Origin: Smallanthus sonchifolius
Taxonomy: Eukaryota > Streptophyta > Magnoliopsida > Asterales > Asteraceae
Assembly (NCBI GenBank): GCA_023525975.1
Contig: CM042044.1
Span: 14,556,501-14,620,500 of the forward strand
Length of the DNA: 64,000 nucleotides
Reading direction: 5' to 3'
Position numbers and translations under genes: made by a program. Every line of letters starts with the position of its first letter. The stretch's first letter is position 1. Shown piece after piece: positions 33,581 to 43,199 of this stretch. The notes beneath the pieces were generated by a model. The model made no database searches. It saw only the letters and a program-made list of their open reading frames with translations, and had not been told where the DNA came from.

Positions 33581-33954
33581 CATTTCTTTATAAATGGGAC
33601 ATTGTAGGCTTTCATTTGTAGAAGATGAAAATGACGGTAGAAGGAAGCAGTGGGGAAGACGAGATGTAACGGAAACAAGGACAAAATAGACTTTTAACAC
33701 ATAAGTTGACGGTTTAATGGACGGAGGGACGCAAAAAAAAAGAGAAAATAAACCATAGGGGGTCAAATTGTACTTTTTTTAATACAGGGTTGCAAAGTGT
33801 CAGCAGAAATAAACCACAGAGGTGCAAATTGCACTTTACTCGAGATTAAACGGTGATGAGTTGGTATCGGGAAATGATATTGAGATGTTTGAATGTACCT
33901 AGTGCGAATTTTGAGGACGAAAGTCCTTTTTAACGTGGAAGAGTTGTAGCACTT

Positions 33955-34292
33955 GCTAAAGAGGTTGTGGTGTAGTGGTTGAGGTGAGGCCTGAAGTTCC
34001 AAGGGACCCGGGTTCAATCTTTGTCACCATCATTAATTTCTGAGTCATGCAAATGAGGCCTAGTTCTTAGGCTGATGCACTAGGGTTTTACCCACGCCGA
34101 TCCATGGTTCGAGCCTCGGCTCTCCCTCAAGCCCGAAAGGGGCCGTATTGAATGAGATTTTTCCTTGGATGCTCTCCAACTCTGACGCCAAGTGGGCTCG
34201 ATTAAGACAACATATTGGCCGAAGTTGGACGAGACTCTCCCATGTGACGGGGTGCGACGTCACAACCTTCAATGTTCGCCGTTCAAAAAAAA
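33955..34292 (+). mobile_element. SINE (family A), full length
   Basis: The head carries tggtgtagtggttgag (A-box-like) and gacccgggttcaatc (B box); the end is a run of nine A. The 13-bp duplication agttgtagcactt flanks it exactly (33942-33954 and 34293-34305). It is inserted at the start of the 3' LTR of the Ty3 relic. Confidence 0.88.
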
Positions 34293-34334
34293 AGTTGTAG
34301 CACTTAGTTTTAGGTGGGGTTAAAATTTTAATTA

Positions 34335-34659
34335 CATTTTTTTTATATGTTATGACGTTGCACTCCCTGTCACATTGGAGATAGTCGTTCAACTCCGACC
34401 GTTATGTTGTTTTAACCGGGCCCACTTGACATCAGAGTTGGAGAGCTTCCAAAGAAAAATCCCACAAATACGGCCTCTTCCGGGCTTGAGTGAGAGCCGA
34501 GTCTCGAACCCTGGATCGGCGTGGGTAAAACCCATATGCATCAACCTAAGAAGGCCTCATTTGCAATGCCGCGAAAATTAATGATGGTGAAAGGTATTAA
34601 ACCCGAGTCCCTTGGCACTTCGGGCCTTATCTCCACCACTACATCACAAGCTCTTTGGC
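34335..34659 (-). mobile_element. SINE (family A), second copy in reverse
   Basis: The same SINE in opposite orientation: shared phrases include the complement of ggatgctctccaactctgac and of cacgccgatccatggttcga, with scattered differences. The target duplication aaaattttaatta is exact (34322-34334 and 34660-34672). Only about 30 bases separate the two SINE copies' duplications, so transcripts could fold into a long hairpin. Confidence 0.87.
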
Positions 34660-34676
34660 AAAATTTTAATTATATA

Positions 34677-34730
34677 CTAGTGGGTTTTCCCGCGTAAAGC
34701 GTCGGGGTATCACCAATGTTTTTTTGGAGA
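34677..34730 (-). mobile_element. Helitron-like 3' terminus, minus strand
   Basis: On the minus strand: ccccgacgctttacgcggg (hairpin-forming), then about 8 bases, then CTAG with T next (plus-strand ACTAG, CTAG at 34677-34680). This differs from the family at 10335 but has the same layout. The rest of the element, to the right, was not delimited. Confidence 0.45.
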
Positions 34731-35154
34731 ACGCAATCTAACCCGCACGATTATATTTGGGTATTATTAATATTATGTAGATATTTAGTAATTATATACT
34801 TAAACATTTAAATAATTATAAATAATTAACATTCAATATTTTAGCTTCATTTAATTTCCGTAATAATAAAAAAAAATCCACAGTTTTAACTTCCGCTCGT
34901 GGCTTGATTTAAGCCGTAAAACCTTAACCGTTCCCGTTTGATCGGCCGGTCGTTCCGACCAACCTGATGGGTTTGGTATGAAGGTTTTTAAAACGATAGT
35001 TAACGGTTTGTATCTAAAATTTTACATTTATAATTATTTTACACTCTATTAAAAATGGATGATGAACAGAAAACACCACCAATTGGGTGCTGCCAAGTGA
35101 AAACTTTTATCTATGTATGTACGTGTGTGTGTATAGATATACGAAATTGATTGA
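34731..35154. other. AT-rich DNA with CCGGTCG patch
   Basis: No gene is supported. The patch near 34915-35010 is of the aaccg/cggtt type. Confidence 0.35.
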
Positions 35155-35460
35155 GAGAAAGAGTGAGCGTTAGCGCAATTGGTTCGCGTGCCACACCCAC
35201 ACGTAGGTGACGCTGGTTTGAGCCCAAACCCCACCCCCACCCCCACCCCCACCCCCCACCCCCGCGTGCGCAGCTAGTTCTTTCATTTTCCAAGCTGCTT
35301 CATTTATTTATTTATTTGTTATATATATATACATACAAGCGGAAGCAGATGTAGAACAAAAATGGGCGGCAACATAGGTGGTTCGCGCCCCACACCCACA
35401 TGCGCACACACACGGCGCAAGTTTGAGGCCCCCCTGCTGGTTCTTCCCTTTTGCAATTAT
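35155..35460 (+). repeat. Two tRNA-like SINE heads and a C-rich run
   Basis: A head with gttagcgcaattggttcgcg and ctggtttgagccc (A- and B-box-like) at about 35165-35225 is followed by an acccccacccc run to 35270. A related but more decayed head (ggtggttcgcgccccacacc, aagtttgaggccc) lies at 35375-35437. Neither folds into a tRNA. They are probable SINE fragments. Confidence 0.45.
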
Positions 35461-36440
35461 TATTATTTTTATATTATTTTTTTCATTTTCTTATTATTTA
35501 ACTAAAAATACAATAATAGTTTTTGAAATTTTAAATTAACTTAATTAATTACCTATTATTTTTATAAAAAAAATTACAATTTTAGTTTTTAAATTATCTA
35601 AATCTTTATAGTTAATTTTGGGCATATTTTGTTTTATCTTATAACTTGTAAAGTAAGAAATTTTATAAAACTTAATATTTAATTTAAATAGTATTTAGTT
35701 ATAAAAATATAAATAGTAAATTTAAATCTCAATTTTAAGTATTATAAATAAAATAAAATTATAAGTAGTATAGATACATTTGGCGAAAATTAATTTTTAC
35801 GTAAACCTAGAGAGAGCGTAATCGGTGGTGGCTTGTGGTTGTGGCTAGCGACGGTATGATCGCTTGTCGAATGTCAATAAAAAAATATGTTTAAATTGCG
35901 TTCTAGCTAACTTAGACTGTAGTATATGAAATAGAGTTGTCATATCCATCAGGAATTCGTGGAGAACGCTAGTTGTTGAAAACTAAGTAACCTAGACGAT
36001 TGAAAGTAAACTTGACGTTTTAAGAGTTATTTGATTTTGAAACTAATTACAATAGGAAGCAAAAGTAAAATTGGTTCTTAAAACAATTATTGAAAAGGGA
36101 TTGCTCCCGCGTGTCAAATTGTGGAGCTAAATGGATTACCTAGTTTGTACTAATTGAAAATCACATAGACATGATTAGTTATACAGTTCAAGATTGATAA
36201 ATAGTTAAAAGTCAGATTATTTGACTGTGATGACATAGGATTGAAAACCACTAACGACCACAATTGAATTCCTAACTTGATTAGAATCACTACTTCACGA
36301 TTAATCAAAATAAAGGTTGAAAACCAAGTAACTGACGAAAACCAATTAAATCAATCTTATAAATCCAAACTGTCTAATCAGCCAGACAAACAAAAGAAAT
36401 CAACTAACCGAGTGATTATGTCAAAGTCTAGTCCAAAGTA
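35461..36440. other. AT-rich intergenic DNA
   Basis: No gene is supported. About 60 bases near 35985-36045 are an inverted copy of 39985-40045 (shared word caaataactct), so the two sites hold pieces of one repeat family in opposite orientation. Confidence 0.4.
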
Positions 36441-36804
36441 GGTATGAACAAGTTATGGAAAATGTAGACTTGACTGTCGTATTATAAGGTCATCCGGTAT
36501 ACTGTGTGAAAAACTCGCGTGATCCTAGGTGGCATATAAAATCACGGCGTGAAGTTTTTGGAACACCGCCCCCTTGCTCTCAAAATCACGTGTTATCCTT
36601 ACTCGTGAGATTTATCACGCGAGAAACACATATGTTCAAAGCTTTTTGACCGTTGAACGGTAATGTTTATTACCGTTAATATTAATTTTAAATAAATAAT
36701 AATATTTATTATTTCACACTATAAAAACCCAATTTTACTCCATAATATTCACTCTTCTACTCACTAATTTTATAACTTTCTACTCTTCCACTCAATTTTC
36801 TAAA

Positions 36805-37212
36805 ATGTCTTCATCATCAAGCGAGGAAGCCCGGGTAATGGCGTTCGGAGCTATGGCATCGGCGACGGTTAGGTGGTGGCAAGAGGCGGAATCGTCCTCA
36901 AGACCATTAAAACGAAGCTCACGTCTCAACCGTGACTGGGCGGCTGCTAACACACTTTTAATCAAAGATTACTTTGACGAAGGTTGTTTATACGGGGAGG
37001 AGCAATTTAATACACGGTTTCGAATGAGTCGGAGATTATTTTTAAGAATTAATACTAATCTCGAGAGAGACGTGCCTTGGTTCCGTCAACGTGTTGATGC
37101 AAGAGGTCGGGTTGGCTTCACCTCCATTCAAAAGTGTACGGCCGCGATTCGTCAAATGGCGTATGGTACCGCTAGTGATTCGTTTGACGATTACTTGAAG
37201 ATGTCAGAATGA
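36805..37212 (+). pseudogene. Harbinger transposase N-terminal fragment
   Basis: 135 codons begin with ATG and a Ser/Glu-rich leader, then carry DYFDEGCLYGEEQFNTRFRM, SRRLFLRI, then WFRQRVDARGRVGFTSIQKC, and TAAIRQMAYGTASDSFDDYL. This is the N-terminal helix-turn-helix-like region of plant PIF/Harbinger (ALP1-like) transposases, where the usual wording is DYF...Y....FRRRFRM...LF.RI and then F.Q..D..G..G.S.LQKCTAA.R.LAYG. The DDE nuclease is lacking; the frame stops at the deletion joint near 37210. It cannot transpose by itself, but might still bind DNA if expressed. Confidence 0.83.
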
Positions 37213-37670
37213 ACGATCAGGTCATGTATTTACAAGTTGAGTATTGGGAGGTTTGTAGGAATTCGCCTAAGTGGCAAACACTATATATTGCCCCCACCCG
37301 AACCGGCTCGTCCAAAAAAAGAACATCAACCGACATCGACGCTAGTCTGGGCACTTCCGATGGTAGATCTATGTACGACCTCAACATAGATGCACCGGAA
37401 GACGTGGAAAAAATACCCCCGTCGATAGGGAAGAAAAAGGAAAAATCCCAATTAACGGGCTCGGCCACCGCAAGTCACGACGAAATCGACGAGAAAATGG
37501 TCGAACAAATGACAAGATTTAACAACGCCCAAGACGAGATGATGGATTGGAAACGAACAAAACAAGAGATCGAAATTCTTGGCATGGATCTTGATTCACT
37601 CTCAACCGTCCAACGTTTTTTGATTGAAAAAAAACAAAAGGAGATCAAAGAACGTCATGGTATCCCATAG
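37209..37670 (+). pseudogene. Harbinger accessory ORF (Myb/NAM-associated type), C-terminal part
   Basis: The first codons overlap the preceding frame by four bases (ATGA-type junction), which is a deletion joint and not an operon. The frame contains YWEVCRNSPKWQTLYI, a linker with SMYDLNID, and a charged C-terminus with DEMMDWKRTKQEIEILGMDL and KKQKEIKERHGIP. Harbinger elements carry a second protein with a Myb/SANT domain that helps the transposase into the nucleus and onto DNA; its tail has this kind of NSPKW phrase and helical charged end. The Myb domain itself is missing. Confidence 0.62.
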
Positions 37671-37946
37671 GTTTTGGTTATTTTTTAATTAATGTAATTT
37701 TTTTATTATTAATGTAATTTTTTTTAATTATTTTAATTAATGTAATTTTTTATTATTATTAATGAATATTATTTATTATGTTTTATTTTATTTAAATAAA
37801 AATTAAAAAATAAACATTAAATTATCACACCACCACAATCACATGGGTGTACCCCTTGCCATGTGATGGGTGATGTGATTTTCCAGAATCTGACGTGGCG
37901 TGCAATTTATTATCACATCACACTATAATCACATGGGTATACCTTA

Positions 37947-38884
37947 GAGCATCCGGTATACCATATGCATTTGAGGCGTGATCCGATGTGGCAAGCAAAT
38001 TCACGACGTGATGGAGGAGCTACACCGCCCCCTTGGAGCGTGATCCTTCCCGTGATTTATTCGCGTGATTTTTTTCACGCCCAGCATTCTTCTCTACGTT
38101 CTTCCGCTGCGCCTCCATCTTCTGTTTTCCTGTTCAATTTGTGTATTTTTTTTGCCCAGGCCTTTAAATTTGAGTATATTTTTTGTTTTGGGGTCAACCG
38201 ATGTCTCTGCAGTTTTGAGAAATTCATTTTTAGAAGATGAAAGCCACAAAATCAAATTGAGTTTAATTGATTTTGAAGTCCATAGATATTTTATTTAATT
38301 TACATTTTACCCCTCACACTTTATGGGATATATCAAATGCACCTCATGAATTTTATTTGTATTATAGTTACTATTATTAAAAATATGTGTGATTTTATAA
38401 AAAAATTGTTATATTCAATATATATTATTTATTATGTTTTATTTTATTTTAAAATATAATATTATGTTTTATTTTATTTAAATAAAAATTAAAAAATAAA
38501 CATTAATTTATCACACCACCACAATCACAATGGGTATACCCCTTGCCATGTGATGGGTGATGTAATTTTCCAGAATTTGATATGGCGTCACGTGGCGTGC
38601 ACTTTATTATCACATCACACCATAATCACATGGGTCCTTTCCCTTATCCTCTAAAACACTCACCAAGGTGCATGTGTGTGTTTGCTTTTGCCACGCGAAG
38701 TTATGGAAAATGTAGACTTGACTGTCGTCTTATAAAACACTCACCAACGTGCATGTGTGTGTTTGCTTTTGCCACGCGAAGTTATGGAAAATATAGACTT
38801 GACTGTCGTCTTATAAAATACTCACCAACGTGCATGTGTGTGTTTGCTTTTGCCACGCGAGAACCGAACGCGTTGAAGATGCTC
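37947..38884. mobile_element. Harbinger-type MITE with TTA target duplication
   Basis: It starts gagcatccggtatacc and ends gaagatgctc, with TTA on both sides (37944-37946 and 38885-38887). The first 110 bases parallel the left end of the element at 36485 (both reach accgcccccttg), and 38510-38630 parallels its right end (tgccatgtgatgggtgatgt). The interior has no coding capacity. Confidence 0.75.
38652..38863. repeat. 81-bp tandem repeat, 2.6 units
   Basis: Units start at 38652, 38733 and 38814 (taaaacactcacc...), each with gcatgtgtgtgtttgctttt and gttatggaaaatgtagactt. The second half of the unit also occurs directly outside the left end of the Harbinger element (36450-36485). Confidence 0.9.
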
Positions 38885-38889
38885 TTATG

Positions 38890-39960
38890 TGAATTCAAAT
38901 ATTTATTTGTATGAGATAAGTTGGTATTTATCGAGGAATGTTCGTATCAATAATAAATGTTTAATAAAGAGTTATACTGAATTTGAATATTTCATTCGAG
39001 ACGTTAGAGCATTACCGGAAGATAATTATCTTTTGTCGCAATACCTACCCTACATTTTGTCGCAATTGTGTCGATTTTTTTGTCGCAAATTATTTCCGAC
39101 AGGGTTTTTCCGACAGAAAGATTTTGTCGCAGTTTTGTCGGAAATAGGTGTTTCCGACGCTTGGAAACGCGATTTATTCTAGTAGTGTAAAGTGGAGAGG
39201 ATAGATGATGTTGAGATAGAGATCAAAGAGGTAAGAGAAAAGCTATTGAATACTTGAGGTTCATCATATAGGAGCAAGCTAAACAGGAGATGTTAGAGCA
39301 TGATCAAGTGAGACATGAGGAATACAAAGTCAAATTGTGATGATGTTAAGGATGGGTATGTCAGGTTTCAAGAGAGCTGATAGGTGGTGCAGCTGAAGTT
39401 TCAAGAGAGCTGATAGTTGGTGTAGCTGAAGAAGAACAGGATTTTTTTTTATAATGGGGCTTCTTTTGAGTGAGACTTTCTGGACTTTCTGAAATCTCTG
39501 CGTTGCAACTGACAAGGCCTAAGGATGAAAAGAATATCGCCGGTGGTAATGGCGACGAGACCCTTGTGCAAACACTACCAAAACGAGCCCTTGTGTGAAA
39601 GTCTCACTTAAAAGAAGCCACATTATAAAAAAAAAAAATCAGAAGAACGTTGTGTGTAAGCGCTTATGGGCTTGGCATCAAAAGAGGAGGACGAACCTCA
39701 GTAATAGTATGGTTTTTCTTTTCGTCTTTAGTCTATTTAAGTCTTTCGTGTTCATAATTTAATCATTGGTATTTTAGACTTTCATTTTCTAGAATTTAAG
39801 ACGGTTAGCAATCGATTCTTGTTTCGTAAGACTTGAATTGTTGATTGGTGATTTTTGAGAACATTGGTTTGAATATTTGTTTGGTTTGGTGTGATCAGAT
39901 GGTATCCGAGATAAAATGGTGATAAGTTGGAATTAGGAAATGATATTAAGATACTTGTAT
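38890..39960 (+). mobile_element. Second copy of the degraded Ty3 element
   Basis: The segments 39285-39370 and 39640-39930 match 31925-32010 and 32060-32350 closely (for example gatgatgttaaggatgggta and tcgattcttgtttcgtaaga). This copy lacks the MULE but carries a CACTA remnant. No coding frame survives. Confidence 0.65.
39030..39187. mobile_element. CACTA transposon terminal remnant
   Basis: It ends ttattctagtagtg, whose complement cactactagaataa is the canonical CACTA terminus. Subterminal words tgtcgca (six or so copies) and tttccgac (several copies) repeat through it, as is usual for CACTA ends. The opposite terminus is not recognised, so it may be a deletion derivative inserted in the Ty3 copy. 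Confidence 0.6.
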
Positions 39961-40021
39961 GTGGTTTGCTGTTGCACTCAGTTTTAAAATCAAATAACTC
40001 TCAAAACATAAAGTTCACTTT

Positions 40022-40872
40022 TAATTGTCTAGCTTACTTAGTTTTTATCAAGTTCACTCAAAACATCTAATGGTTGTAATCTTTTATACGGTTTAACTTG
40101 TAAACAAGTTAAGCATTTAATTATATATTTCATGATATAAAGTTTCATTTCGGGCCACCAATAATCTTTGAGGAGATTTTGATACATTTTCGTAGTACCC
40201 GAATTAATAGAATATAATTTTTTTATTTAGCGTTGTATTTACTATCTAATTTATAAGTTTTGGGTTGTGCTGTTTTTTTTATCTTTTATATATTCTTCCT
40301 TGCAGCTATTCAGTATTTTGAACACCACAAAATTTCAAACTGGGGATTATATTTTTTTTGTGTTATATATATATTAATGTGTAAAAAAAATAATAAAAAC
40401 GAGCTAGCTCGACGAGCCACTTTTACGAGTCGGGCTCATTAATTGTCTAGCTTACTTAGTTTTTATCAAGTTCACTCAAAACATCTAATGGTTGTAATCT
40501 TTTATACGGTTTCTGATGTTATACTTTAACTTGTAAACAAGTTAAGCATTTAATTATATATTTCATGATATAAAGTTTCATTTCGGGCCACCAATAATCT
40601 TTGAACAGATTTTGATACATTTTCGTAGTACCCGAATTAATAGAATATAATTTTTTTATTTAGCGTTGTATTTACTATCTAATTTATAAGTTTTGGGTTG
40701 TGCTGTTTTTTTTTATCTTTTATATATTCTCCCTTGCAGCTATTCAGTATTTTGAACACCACAAAATTTCAAACTGGGGATTATATTTTTTTTGTGTTAT
40801 ATATATATTAATGTGTAAAAAAAATAATAAAAACGAGCTAGCTCGACGAGCCACTTTTACGAGTCGGGCTCA
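40022..40872. repeat. Direct tandem duplication, about 420 bp
   Basis: Copy 1 (40022-40439) and copy 2 (40440-40872) both begin aattgtctagcttacttag and end acttttacgagtcgggctca. They are nearly identical; copy 2 has an extra ctgatgttatactttaa-like insertion near 40513. Short frames within (gctgtttttttatctttt...) are non-coding. Confidence 0.9.
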
Positions 40873-41440
40873 ACTTTTCAGCTAAAAAAAATCAAGCTGA
40901 GCCAAGCTAGCTCGTTTAATTTCGAGCTCGGCTCGCTCGTTTACAACCCTACAACCAGGAAAGAAAACCATGACTTTGACCCACACTACTATTTTGAGCA
41001 ATTAAAAACACATTACAAACATGTCAAAAATAAACTAAACTGTTGCAACGTTTAAACCAATTTGGACCCGTATCCATGACCCGAAACCCGATTTAGAACA
41101 TGTCAAGTTTAACCCTACATTCACCCCTTAATCTTGACCCTAACTCGTCTGATATTCAACACTTCACACGAAATCAAACCAGCCCAAATTCAACTCTTAG
41201 TACCTAATCATACCCGATTACACACAACTAGCTCCACGACTTAATCGGTACTATTTCAACACCGATTCAGCCCCTGGTTCACCTGTCGAATCCCACCGAT
41301 ACATTTCTTCCCGATCACCGGTTCACAATATTTTGTTTACCGTCGATCGGACCACCAAACGTCGTCCAAAATCTTCCAGCAATGGTTGTTGTTTGTCATC
41401 ACACTTGTAACATCTAACATGGCTCATCTCGTTGAACCGT
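40873..41440. other. Flank of the Athila/Tat-like element
   Basis: No gene is supported. gagctcggctcg-type palindromes at 40895-40950 belong to the MITE family seen at 56390. The stretch 40963-41120 is related to 50790-50960 (shared gcaattaaaaacacat-like and gatttaga...gtcaag..taaccctac phrases). Confidence 0.45.
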
Positions 41441-43066
41441 TGATGTAGTGCAAAGCACACATGTATTTTCGTCATGTTTCAAGTCGTTTTACTTAGTTTT
41501 ATATTTGTTTTGAGTCGTTCTTGTATACAATTGAGTCTTTGTTATGTTTATAGGTGCTCGTGAGAATTACAAGTGAATATAAGAAGAAACCCAGCACGAG
41601 AATGAAGCTCGATGTTCAAAAGTGAAAAAATGGGAAAATTCTACTCTTCGCGGTACGCGAAGACCAGAGAGCATCCTTTCACGGTACGCGACGGAACTGA
41701 AAAACTGGGCTCGACTATTTTGGTTCTCGTGGCACGCGAAGAACCCTGTTCCACCTCTCGCGTTACGCGAGGGCCCTAATTTTCGAGAAAACCCCCTAAT
41801 TTCTTATTTAATAGAATTGTAATGCAATTATGTGGGGAGTTCGTATTCTTGCCGTCTAAGGGGAGTCCAGAGGGGATTTTGAGAGTTTGGAAGAGAAATC
41901 AAGTGAAAGTTTCGAGCTTTTGGATTCCGGGTTTGTCAATTGAAAATTCTAGGTTTTCAAGATTTGATTTTTATTGTTTGTTTATGAGTTTGATGACTAT
42001 GTTTGTGTTTGATACTTCTGTTCTAGTTGTTTTGAGCATGATCCTAGGCTAAAACTTACATACTGCCTAGGTCACATGATGAATGCTTGTTAAAGTTCCA
42101 GTTTTTATCAGTTTTGGATTCGTATGATGATTTAATGATTTTGTAACAATCTTAGTATAATAATTATGATGTATATGCATGCTCTAATTCTGATTGTATG
42201 ATTGATTTTGATTCCTTGCATTGATTGTGGTTGTCTGTCAGTTTGATTAGCGTATCTAGGCCATAGATCTTAGGATTTGTGATTTTGGTTGTTTGCTAGA
42301 CGTAGTAGCCATAGGAATTCTTGTTGATTGCTGATTGGAGTTGAGTATGTGTCCTAGTTCAATACCCGAGAGGTGGGAAGTAGTCGGTTAGTCTTCGTCA
42401 TTAGGAATCCGAGTGTCAACTATCTGAGAGGAAGTTGGTTTAGGTGTCTAGTGATTGTTGCTAGTCTGAATCATAGTTGTTATCCTAGGATTACCCCGTG
42501 CATTCTTTGAGTGTATTATGGGCGGTGAGACTGAGAGGTAATCCGTTCAATAGGGTACATGATCATAGTTGGAAATACCTGAGAAGTGATCCAATAATCT
42601 GGTGAGTTTAGTATACTTTAGGTAACTTAGTTGGTGACACTCTGAGAGTGATTAGGGATCTATTAGGTTGTCTTTAGCAGTTATTCTTAGAAACCCAGAT
42701 CCATCATAGTTCTAGAACCGGTAGAAGTTGTGCTTTACAAGTAGGATTCCGACCTAGGTAGTGTTCTTCCTAATCTTGATTTCACCTTAGTCTTTGCCTT
42801 GATAGCTTAATTCGATCTTAGTTTATTGATTCTTTAGTGATAATCAGTAGTGTAGTAAACCCCCCAACCAATCAATCTTTAGTCCGAGTCTAGTATTATT
42901 ATTCAGTGTCTCTAGGGTTCGATAACTCGGTTTGCCGTTAAGCTGCGCTACACTCGATAGGTACACTTGCCTGTCAGTGCGGTTTAGTTAGAGGGTATTC
43001 CTTTTATTACTTAGGAGTCTAGGTTAGGTTTAGTTAGTTATTTTATAGACCGTCTGGACGACATCA
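41441..43066 (+). mobile_element. 5' LTR of the Athila/Tat-like element
   Basis: Matches 47960-49157 over its first 1.2 kb. It contains four copies of a tcgcg-gta-cgcga palindrome (41645-41772). The end is placed at acatca from the inverted match to tgatgt; it could be 14 bases further, at accatca. Confidence 0.75.
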
Positions 43067-43199
43067 ACTGTTCACCATCATGACTCTTCCCCGACCCCCA
43101 ACCTCTTCCTCGACCACACCCAAAGCCCCCTATTTAAATTTTCACCGCCATAATGTTCACAACTAGGTACGTCATATTAGCCCTATTCCATTTCCTACT

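Larger units (their letters stand above)
32374..33841. mobile_element. Pack-MULE with long terminal inverted repeats
   Basis: The ends gagtaaagtgtaatttgcac and, inverted, gagtaaagtgcaatttgcac begin arms that match for about 160 bp, including tgcgtccctccgtt and gctgacactttgcaacc. Immediately outside lies an exact 9-bp duplication, gagattaaa (32365-32373 and 33842-33850). Long arms and a 9-bp duplication define Mutator-like elements. There is no transposase; the cargo includes an ELOF1 fragment. Confidence 0.9.
31433..33941 (+). mobile_element. Degraded Ty3 chromovirus-type element, internal region
   Basis: The LTR end gggtgtgaca (31432) is followed by ggttgatactagagtcacgg, a decayed form of the tggtatcagagcc primer site for initiator tRNA-Met. 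The right limit is gcgaattttgaggacgaaag with a purine-rich end near 33941; chromovirus polyproteins end with the same FEDE-coding phrase before the polypurine tract. No gag or pol frame survives between. A MULE (32374-33841) is inserted in it. A second copy of part of this sequence lies at 38890-39960. Confidence 0.6.
36485..37943 (+). mobile_element. PIF/Harbinger element, internally deleted
   Basis: The left end ggtcatccggtatac and right end cacatgggtatacc are related inverted termini (ggtatac...tgtg), with TTA/TAA trinucleotides outside, the usual target of this superfamily. The 3' 120 bases are closely repeated in the neighbouring MITE. It holds the N-terminal part of the transposase and part of the second, Myb-type ORF; the catalytic region between them is gone. 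Confidence 0.7.

Noticed and set aside
38582..38914. 110-codon protein with a threefold repeat (CMCVFAFATR)
   Set aside because: The repeat is simply the 81-bp DNA tandem unit, whose length is a multiple of three; it lies in a MITE.
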